Part shown: in pieces, positions 54,760 to 64,000 of the stretch
How positions within the stretch are numbered: position 1 is the first letter of the stretch
How the letters are laid out: each line of letters begins with the position of its first letter
From: Doryteuthis pealeii
Lineage: Eukaryota; Mollusca; Cephalopoda; Myopsida; Loliginidae
NCBI GenBank assembly: GCA_023376005.1
Contig: CM042147.1
Location: 118,788,912 to 118,852,911 of the forward strand
Length of the DNA: 64,000 bases
Direction of reading: 5' to 3'
The notes under the pieces: generated by a model
The model's database searches: none
What the model saw: only the letters and a program-made list of their open reading frames with translations
What the model was told of the DNA's origin: nothing
Made by a program: the position numbers and the translations under genes

Positions 54760-54985
54760 TCAGTGTAAAAATCCTGTTTGAAGCACGTTTAGTCTTCTTT
54801 GATATAAAACAACATAAACTGAAAGATCCGCGATCCTGCGGTTGGTTTGAAACCGGACCTGAACGATTGCTGGACTTCCGATACAAAATGTAAGCGCAGT
54901 GATAATTGGTTGATAACTCGATCAGCCAATCATATTGCTCGTTTCATGTTGGATTTAGCACATCTTACCGGAAGTTGAAAAAGTA
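54760..54985 (-). promoter_or_regulatory. Putative SEH1 promoter
   Basis: The 300 bases upstream of the SEH1 ATG are less AT-rich than the surroundings. They contain an ETS-type CCGGAAGT at 54968-54975 and two CCAAT boxes, at 54905-54909 on minus and 54926-54930 on plus. This combination is common in TATA-less housekeeping promoters. Promoter role is inferred. The region is mirrored near 58730-58960. Confidence 0.5.
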
Positions 54986-55204
54986 CTCCGTGCTAGACAC
55001 GAGGAGAACAAAACAATGTGAAAGATGGAGAGAGACGGTGAATAAAAAAAAATAAAAAAATAGATAATGTATCATTTTTATTACTGTCTTTTATCACTAC
55101 CAACTAAATATGGTGTTGGTGCCTCTGATTATCTAAAATGTTGACCGTGTCGGACAGCAACGATTGAATTTGATTGATTGTAGCTTCGTAACATGTGACA
55201 TAGG

Positions 55205-55290
55205 CCTCAAGTTGCTTACTATGTCTATTGTTGCTTAACTTGGTCACCCATCTAAGTACTGAACAGGCTCATCGCTGCTTCGAGGTGAAC
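55205..55290 (-). mobile_element. 5S rRNA-derived SINE fragment
   Basis: The minus strand reads GATGAGCCTGTTCAGTACTT then AGATGGGTGACCAAGTTAAG. TACTTGGATGGGTGACC is the 5S internal promoter (box C) region, so this resembles a 5S-headed (SINE3-type) element rather than a 5S gene, which would be about 120 nt. A diverged copy is at 13105-13185, and the mirror is at 58440-58520. Confidence 0.55.
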
Positions 55291-55547
55291 TTTGTTATTG
55301 TTAACTAGCTAGCAAAAGGAAATTAGTTTATATTTAGTCGCCTTTCTCCTCTTTTACTCAATCCCATTTCTTTCTTTCTTTCTTTGTATATTATTAGCAT
55401 TTTTGAGTCTCGCGAGACATACTTTTGTGCCCGGATCTCGGCGCAGGCTTAGCAAAGTTGGGCAAAGAAGAACAGTTTTCTCGTTTATTCCTAAACTGAA
55501 CACTCATTTTATATCTGTGTTTTTGCAATAAATGTTTTATTTTTCTT

Positions 55548-56335
55548 GCACCCGTTATTTTATAGGTAATAAAGGACTATTTGCTCGTAAATTCCTACCA
55601 TAAAATAAACTGAACCCCCATTTTATGTCCGTGTTTTTGCAATAAATGTTTTATTTTTCTTGTACCCGTTATGTTACAATAATAAATATATTGTCTTTAT
55701 TTATTTTAATATTCACTTCAATGTGTATATTCTAAAAGCTTTTATTTTGTGAGAATGCTTAGTTTTAAAGTGGGGGTTCGTTTTTACACTTCAACTTTTT
55801 ACTCGTAAATTCCTACCATAAAATGCCCAAGAATAATTTTATGGCAGGAATTTACGAGTAAAAAGTTGACTATTACTTTTTGTTGTTGTTATTTCTTTTC
55901 TTTTTGGCTTTGGTACTCTAAAATAAAAACGTCAGATTTTAATCATCGTCGACGAAAAAACAAAATTACGGTCATAAAAGGAGGATCCAATTTATGCCTA
56001 AATTTAAACTAAACATTCTCACAAAATAAAAACTTTTAGAATATGCACATTGAAATGAATATTAAAATAAATAAATAAAATATATTTTGTATTATTGTAA
56101 CATAACGGGTGCAAGAAAAATAAAACATTTAATACAAAAACACGGACATAAAATGGGGTTTCAGTTTATTTTATGGTAGGAATTTACGAGCAAATAGTCC
56201 TTTATTACCATTTTACAATACTTAATATATTTTCTTTATTTTAATATTCACTTCAATGTGTATATTCTAAAAGTTTTTATTTTGTGAGAATGGTTAGTTT
56301 TAAAGTGGGGGTTCGTTTTTACTAGGTACCACCAA
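55548..56335. repeat. Nested fold-back element in intergenic left arm
   Basis: 55575-55835 is largely the reverse complement of 55836-56215, with a short hairpin at its centre (TACTCGTAAATTCCTACC and complement, 55800-55866). A further half-copy follows at 56216-56335. The mirror in the right palindrome arm is about 57390-58165. It shares TAAATTCCTACCATAAAAT with the TIR element at 20.3 kb. Confidence 0.8.
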
Positions 56336-56389
56336 TTTTCAAGTGAAAACGTAGAAAAATTCTACCTGTGAAAATCCTTTGGCTACATG

Positions 56390-56680
56390 ATATTTTCCAC
56401 GTGCCCCACTTGTACGGGTCAGGCACAAAGGCCCCTATTTATGTGGGACCACCCACAAACCGAGCTCATGGAGTGGCAGGTGAAAAAATTGCGTCGATCA
56501 TCGCGTCGGCCTTCCCCTCAAGGTGGGGCGCCTCAGGCACTGGGCAAATAACCAACCCTGCCCCTTTAAACAAGGGGGCAAGGTGGTTGCCTGGGGGGAT
56601 AGCCCCCTGGAATCGACGCCTAATTAACTCGTAAAGATCCAAGGGCCGAAGCCACTGGACCCCCGGCGTGGGCCGGAGCT
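56390..56680. repeat. GC-rich repeat, family G, second copy
   Basis: Same block order as 51717-51960 (GCCCCACTTGTACGGG, GGGGCGCCTCAGGCACTGGG, CCAAGGGCCGAAGCCACTGG). It lies close to the palindrome centre. Confidence 0.6.
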
Positions 56681-59047
56681 ACATATCTAGCCTTAAATTG
56701 TTTCTTTCATTGTTTGTCCTAATTTACAGGCATAATACCCATTTGCCTCCAATATTTTTTTTGTTTTGAGGTACAGGGATAAGTTATAAGTTCCATTTTC
56801 TTTAAGAGCATTTACTTCATTATTCAATTGCTTTTTCCCATTTTTAATTTTTCATTAGAAATATGATGGCTTCTTCATAGTGATAGTAAATGACTTAAGA
56901 AAATGGAACTTATAAAAACTTATCCCTGTACTCAAAACAAAAAAAATATTGGAGGCAAATGGGTATATGCTGTAAAATTAGGACAAAACAATGAAGAACA
57001 AATTCTAAGGCTAGATATGTAGCTCGCGGCCCCGCCGGGGTCCAGTGCTTCGGCCTGGAATCTTTACGAGTTAATAGCGTCGATCCAGGGGGCTATCCCC
57101 CCAGGCAACACCTGCCCCTTGATTTTAAGGGCAGGGTTGGGTTTATTGCCCAGTGCCTGAGGCCCGCCCCCTTGAGGGGGAAGCCGACGGGATCGACGCA
57201 ATTTTTCACCTGCCACTCCATGAGCCTTTATCGGTTTTTGGGTTTGGGGTGGTCCCACATAAATAGGGCCCCCCCCTTGGGTTTGCCCCTGAACCCCGTT
57301 AACAAAGTTTTGGGGCCACGTGAAATATCAAATGTAGCCCCCAAGGGATTTTCACAGGTAGATTTTCTACGTTTTCACTTGAAAATTGGTGGTACCTAAG
57401 TAAAAACGAACCCCCACTTTAAAACTAACCATTCTCACAAAATAAAAACTTTTAGAATATACACATTGAAGTGAATATTAAAATAAAGAAAATATATTAA
57501 AGTTTGTAAAATGGTAATAAAGGACTATTTGCTCGTAAATTCCTACCATAAAATAAACTGAAACCCCAATTTTATGTCCGTGTTTTTGTATTAAATGTTT
57601 TATTTTCTTGCACCCGTTTATGTTACAATAATACAAAATATGATTTTATTTATTTATTTTAATATTCATTTCAATGTGCATATTCTAAAAGATTTTATTT
57701 TGTGAGAATGTTTAGTTAAAATTTAGGCATTAAATTGGATCCTCCTTTTTTATGACCGTATATTTTGTTTTTTCGTCGACGATGATTAAAATCTGACGTT
57801 TTTATTTTAGAGTACCAAAGCCAAAAAAGAAAAGAAATACAACAACAAAAAGTAATAGTCAACTTTTTACTCGTAAATTCCCTGCCATTAAAATTATTCT
57901 TGGGCATTTTATGGTAGGAATTTACGAGTAAAAATGAAGTGTAAAAAACGAACCCCCACTTTAAAACTAAGCATTCTCACAAAATAAAAGCTTTTAGAAT
58001 ATACACATTGAAGTGAATATTAAAATAATAAAGACAATATATTTATTATTGTAACATAACGGGTACAAGAAAAATAAAACATTTATTGCAAAAACACGAC
58101 ATAAAATGGGGTCAGTTTATTTTATGTAGGAATTTACGCAAATAGTCCTTTATTACCTATAAATATACGGGTGCAAGAAAAATAAAACATTTATTGCAAA
58201 AACACAGATATAAAATGAGTGTTCAGTTTAGGAATAAACGAGAAAACTGTTTCTTCTTTGCCCAACTTTGCTAAGCCTGCGCCGAGATCCGGCACAAAAG
58301 TATGTCTCGCGGACTCAAAAAATGCTAATAATATACAAGAAAGAAAGAAGAAAGAAATGGGATTGAGTAAAAGAGGAGAAAGGCGACTAAAAATATAAAC
58401 TAATTTCCTTTTGCTAGCTAGTAACAATAACAAAGTTCACTCGAAGCAGCGATGAGCCTGTTCATACTTAGATGGGTGACCAATTAAGCAACAATAGACA
58501 TAGTAAGCAACTTGAGGCCTATGTCACATGTTACGAAGCTACAATCAATCAAATTCAATCTTTGCTGTCCGACACGTCAACATTTTAGATAATCAGAGGC
58601 ACCAACACCATATTTAGTTGGTAGTGATAAAAGACAGTAATAAAATGATACATTATCTATTTTTTTTTATTTTTTTTATTCACCGTCTCTCTCCATCTTT
58701 CACATTGTTTTGTTCTCCTCGTCTCTAGCACGGAGTACTTTTTCAACTTCCGGTAAGATGTGCTAAATCCAACATGAAACGAGCAATATGATTGGCTGAT
58801 CGAGTTATCAACCAATTATCACTGCGCTTACATTTTGTATCGGATCAGCAATCGTTCAGGTCCGGTTTCAAACCAACCGCAGGATCGCGGGATCTTTCAG
58901 TTTATGTTGTTTTATATCAAAAGAAGACTAAACGTGCTTCAAACAGGATTTTTACACTGATGATAACAGTTTTTAAAACAACGGTGCTTTACGTAGTTTA
59001 ACGGGTATAAAATTCTAGTGTGATTTATTTATAAATAACGGCACGTT

Positions 59048-59158
59048 AGTTTGTGCCGAAATCAATTCAAACTGACCAATGAAGACTTAATTCACGATGT
59101 TGCCTACGACTTTTATGGTGAAAGACTTGCTACATGTTCCAGTGACCAAACAGTCAAG
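59048..59158 (+). pseudogene. Mirror copy of SEH1 exon 1 in right palindrome arm
   Basis: This is the reverse-complement counterpart of exon 1. It carries a lost base in the start codon (TAG where the left arm has TATG) and an extra A after GACC, so it has no start codon and is frameshifted at the beginning. The splice donor GT remains at 59159. The rest of the gene is absent from this side. It is most likely an assembly artefact. Confidence 0.8.
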
Positions 59159-62100
59159 GTTTGATTGTTTTTCAGTTATTTTAATATATATTTAACCATA
59201 GCAAAATCTACTTGAATGTGTTGCATTTTTGTGTATGTGTGTGTTATATATATATAGCGAGAAAAGTCTGGAGTATTTTAAGACACAAAAGTTTTAAACT
59301 TAAATAATGCTTAAATACTAAACTTGATATTTACATCAAAATCTAACAATATTAGTAAATAAAACGAGAGAAAATAAGATTTAAAAATATAGCATTTCCT
59401 AAGCTTTATTTTGCTACTATTTTTAGTTTTAATTATACTCCTTGTGGTAGGCGTAATAATGTAATCGATAATACTACTTTTTTTTTCTTCATAGAATAAG
59501 ATATCAATTCCCTAAAGTAAATAGAGAGAATGTCACTTTTGTTTCTGTATAGAAAATAATGAATAATTCACGACTAATTATTTATTCTTTCATTCGGATC
59601 ACACGAAAAGGAATTTAACAGATTTGAAATAATATTGGAATTTTTCTTTGTTTTAGACAGCGTGGTGTGTCCTATTTATAAATGTAAATAAAAGAATTAC
59701 TATGTCAAAACGAACACTTTTATCTTTCCGTTGTTTCCTAATTAAAATTGCATTTTAATTGTTAATTAAAATTAGAAAAAAAAAACAATAACAAATACGA
59801 TAATAAAAAAATACAATTAGGCTTAAAATGTTCGTGAATCTGAAAAATAAAAAATACGTAAGTAATTTTCATGCAATTTTTTAAAAATCTTATTTTAATT
59901 CAATTTGTTTTTTTTTGTTTATTTGTTTGTTTTTTTGTTTGTTGTTTTTTTTAAACGAAGGTGGCGTTTTGATTGCTTCTGCTAAATTCAAGTTTTTATT
60001 AATCCATTCGATTATTTTAACGACTCAAGCAGTGCTATTTGCAAACAACTTGATGATAAAAAATCATATCAGGTGTCTTAACTGTAAATGGCAGCACGAT
60101 CACGGAATATACACTATTTTGGACGACCGCTCTCACCTCGTTGTTTATTATTTTCATTCCATATCGTCTAACATCTTTTCTTCTTTACTCTTTCTCTACG
60201 TTTTCCCATTCATGCGGATTTTTTGCAAGTCATTCTTATTTCTCCGCTTCTTTCTGATGACATATCTTAGGTTTGTTTTTGGGTTTTTTTAATCATTGTT
60301 GACAAAATAAACAGCTTGCTAATTAAATGATTTTTTTTTTCTAAGAAATGAAAAATAGTTTTCAAAATTTTAATGTTTTCGTTAACGATCTTAATTTTCC
60401 TGTTTTCTTCTAAGAAACACTTCTACTGCTTCTAACTATTCTGAACCTCTTTGTATGCTAGTCCGAATGTTTTTGGAAAGCACACAACGAGATTAACCAG
60501 TGTTAAATTCTGTAGCATAAACAAACCTCGTTTGTGAAATAGTAAAACGTTGTTGTTTTTATCAACCGACAACATTTATAAAAAAAAAATGATATACTAA
60601 GTTTGAGGAGGAGGAAGCTCTCAATGTGTTTTTTGACTAACGATAGTAGGGTGACACAAGGTGTGAAAATATGTGACTATCCAATAAAGGGTCAATCTAT
60701 TCATTATGGTCTGTAATGGCCTAGAAATATTTTTTTAAATACATAGTTAATTTAGTAGCATTATAGTATGTGGCCTCCTTTTGAATGTGGTTTACGAAAT
60801 CAATGTCTCTCTTATAGTATGTATGTGCCCTACCTTCGGATGTGGCCCTACAATCACGTCTCTCTTATAGTATGTATGTGGCCTACCTTTCGAATGTGGC
60901 CTACCAAATCACGTCTCTCGTTTATAGGTATGTATGGTGGCCTTACCTTTGAATGTGGCCTACCAATCAAGTTCTCTTATAGTATGTATTGGCGCTAACC
61001 TTTCGATTGGCCTAACCAAATCACCGTCTCTCTTATAGTATGTATGTGGCCTAACCTTTCGGATGTGGCCTAACCAAATCACGTCTTCTCATAGTATGAT
61101 GTGGCCTACACCTTTCGATGTGCCGCTACGCAAATACGTCTCTCTTATAGTATGTATGTGGCCTACCTTTTGAATGTGGCCTACCAATCACGTCTCTCTT
61201 ATTAGTATGTATGTGGCCTAACCAAATCACGTCTCTCTAATGTATGTATGTGGCCTCGCTTTCCGATGTGGCTACCCAAAAATACGTCTCTCTTTATAAG
61301 TATGTATGTGCCTAACCTTTTGAAGTTGGCCTACCAATCCAAGTCCTCTTTATAGTAATGTATGTTTTGCCTACCTTTTGAATTGTGGCCTACCAAATCA
61401 CGTCTCTGCTTATAGGTATTGTATGTGGCCTACCCTTGTGGAATGTGGCCTACCCAAATAGCGTCTCTCTTATAGTATGTATGTGGGCCCTATCCTTTTG
61501 GAATGTGGCCTACCAATCACGTCTCCTTCTATAGTAATGTATGTGGCCACCATTTGAACGGGGCCTAAAAATCACGTCTCTTCTTATAAGGGTATATAAT
61601 GTGGCCTACCCTTTGAACGGGGGCCTACCAAATCACGTCTCTCTTATTAGTATAAAATATGTGGCCTACCGCTTTTGAACGGGGCCTACAAAATCAACGT
61701 CTCTTATAGTAATGTGCCTACCATAAAAAAAGCATATTATAAGCTTTAATAACTCCTAAACTCTAACCTTATTTGAATATTTTTAGCTTTATGACTGAAT
61801 TGCATTTTCTTAAATCTGAATATATGTGTATAATAATTAGTTTCAATAAAATTGCCTACTATTATATCTATACAATATACTCTTACTGAGGTAGGCCACA
61901 TTCAAAACCGGGTAGGGCCACATAACTATACAGAATCGAAAAAAGGTAGGCCACATACTGATAACTTTCTCCTTTCCCTCGGGATCAGTGTGCTTCGGCC
62001 ACTGGATCCGGTAAAGTAAAATTGATAGCCGTCGATGCCCAATGGCTTAGTGCCCCCTTGATGTTTAGAAGGGGCAGGGCTGGGTCTATTGCCCGCGCCT

Positions 62101-64000
62101 GAGGCGCCCCATTGTTGGCGGGAATGCCGACGGGATCATGCAATTTTTGTTAGCCCACATAAATGGAGAACCTTGTGTCCAAGCTGCCATACAAGTGGGT
62201 TATGAAGGCAAAATTACCTACTATAACGGCACCAAATTATTTTTTTTTATTTCCTATGATATACCTGCTTTGCGATGCGGGTAAGTGAGGTAAGAACTAG
62301 TCAACTTGGTTCCAGGGGAGTCTCCTGCCCCTCGCCCTAAAAGGGACGGAGGCCAAATTTAATTGCTGTGTACCTGAAGGGGAAATGCCGATGGAATCAA
62401 GCACTTTTTGTAATGGCACGCATGAGTTTTTGGTTTGTAAGTGGGGACGCGCCCCCCCCCCACAAAAAAAATGACCTTTATGTCTATTTTGGTTTGATGG
62501 GAAACTGGAAATCAAATAAATAAAAATAACTTCTAGTGTCGCATGTGAGAACTAACCAAGGTGATTTCAAAAGATTGTTTTTGTTTTCTCCTCTCTTTTC
62601 ACTTGGTTACCAATAATTTACATTAGGGTTGCGCAAATACTTAAGAGAGGTAATAATTTTTTTTTAAAATCTTTTAAATTTCAACTATACAAAATCAGGA
62701 ATCTGGTCCAATTTTAATGAAATTTTCACTACTTTTTTCATTGATGACTTAATTTTATAATTAAATACTTTTATATTAAAAAAAACCCAACTCAATTCAG
62801 AATGTTCATTAGTTTATGATTTCTAGAAGATCAAATCCGGAAGAACATATAAATAAATAAAATTCAATACCCGAAAAAAAATGACTAAGAAAATTTAAGT
62901 GTTATTTTCTGAAAACTCAATATAATTTATGTAGCATGTTTTTTGGGGTTTCCTTTTTTCTTTTTTAGTTTTTAAATTAGCAATATTTTTCTTTGAATTG
63001 AATGCAAAAAAAAGTATTTTTTCTGATTCAAATATCCTTTTTTATTCACTAAAAATTTTTAATAGTGAATTTTAAACGTCTGGTACTATTATCCTTGTGC
63101 TAGATGATATTCACACCATAAATCAAGCTCTTTTAATCTTATCCAAAAATGTAAGTTTTAAAATACGCAATTTTGTGCAACATATTTTCCAAGATTTTTA
63201 TATATTCAAAAAATTATTACTAACGATAGTTCCTTTTTCATTATGAAGACTAAAAGGGCATAAGTTATTGCCCCCTCCCCTTTTATTTTTATTTTATTTT
63301 TTTTTTTTTAAATGTCCCGATTTTTAGTGGTTGAACCAACTGTTTCAGTGTGCGTCTCCTTATTGTGCGTTATTTTTTTCTTATTTATTTTGGCTATGTC
63401 ATGGTAACTTTTTTGTAGGAAATTTTCACACATTACACTCTATAAATATAGTAGCCAAAAATGTCCGAAATTTGAGTTTTGGGTCAAATCCCTTCAGTAA
63501 TATCCTTATAAGTTTGCAGGAAAAACATTGTAGAATATTTACCTAACCTATTCGTAAATTGGTAGTATGTGATACAGATCACAAGTATGGGGCATTCAGT
63601 GAGGTGTCGAACTTGCTATTCAGTAATAATGGATATGCAAGACTAGCTTGCTAACCATTACACCACAATGGGACAGCCAGCCAAACATTGTGTTACAGTC
63701 AAACTTATTTCATTAAAAATACAAACAGAAACATTGTGTTTACAGTCAAACTTATTTCATTAAATAGCAGCAGAAATTGTGTTCAAGTCAAACTTATTCA
63801 TTTAAATAAGCACAGAATCTTTAAATTTGATGCAAATTTTATAAAATAACTTCAATAGTTATTGTTTAATGACAAAATAAAAAATTGTCATGTTTAGTGG
63901 ACTACTCAGTCGTTAGAAGCGTTCGGCTAGAAACCACAAGGTTTCTAGTTCGATACCGGTCCCGCCAACTCAAGCGTATGAGTAGCACAGGGATCTATGC

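Larger units (their letters stand above)
49982..64000. repeat. Giant imperfect palindrome, about 7 kb per arm
   Basis: The sequence from 49982 to about 56800 recurs reversed from about 56900 to the window end, with a loop of about 90 bases centred near 56850. Matching landmarks are SINE C 49982-50094 with 63893-64000, tandem array 52195-52969 with 60764-61730, exon 1 54557-54667 with 59048-59158, and 5S-like piece 55205-55290 with 58440-58520. The right arm carries many single-base indels and is about 280 bp longer. The palindrome continues beyond the window. Confidence 0.95.

Noticed and set aside
59048..59158. Second SEH1 gene on the plus strand
   Set aside because: Only exon 1 is present, its start codon is broken, and it lies in the noisy arm of the giant palindrome.

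Overview
This window is animal nuclear DNA from an AT-rich invertebrate genome that is crowded with repeats. It holds one recognisable host gene. That gene lies on the minus strand, and its ten coding exons (22786-54667, introns of 0.5 to 14.5 kb, GT-AG borders) encode SEH1/SEH1L, the WD40 propeller protein shared by the nuclear-pore Y complex and GATOR2. The species cannot be named from the sequence. Large introns, many tRNA-derived SINEs, several LINE families and hammerhead-ribozyme repeats would fit a mollusc or a cnidarian. Nearly every other ORF in the window is a shadow of a repeat or of a TA/poly-A tract.

Layout. 1-22.7 kb is intergenic: a solo LTR, LINE 3' ends, at least five SINE-like families (called A, B, C, D and F here), a hAT-like MITE, minisatellites, fold-back elements and hammerhead motifs. 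22.8-54.7 kb is the SEH1 gene, with more of the same repeats in its introns, a tandem duplication of about 1.4 kb that includes a whole exon, and a solo LTR with a nested retroelement. 54.7-55.0 kb is the likely promoter (ETS and CCAAT motifs). From about 49.98 kb to the end of the window (64.0 kb) the sequence is one giant palindrome centred near 56.85 kb. Its right half repeats the left half in reverse, including SEH1 exon 1, but with many scattered indels. This looks more like a folded-back, poorly polished long-read assembly end than biology.

Most interesting content. Hammerhead ribozymes (CTGANGA core, helix II, GAAA, short helix III, NTH cleavage site and a complementary helix I) can be read by eye at several loci. 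Two loci (9.65-9.79 kb and 20.98-21.12 kb) carry a tRNA-like Pol III head directly followed by a hammerhead, which is a tRNA-ribozyme composite element. Other hammerheads sit in opposed pairs in the arms of near-perfect palindromes (5.8, 21.25 and 44.65 kb), often beside (TA)n tracts. A related unit of about 170 bp is tandemly repeated at 20.09-20.75 kb, as in retrozymes. Decayed hammerhead-like cores occur in a second palindrome (15.3-15.8 kb) and in every intact copy of SINE family D.

Sequence-quality cautions: SEH1 exon 8 lacks one base in a short homopolymer, there is one N near 26735, the exon-7 duplication is almost identical between copies, and the right palindrome arm is noisy. All of these suggest a long-read assembly with residual errors.
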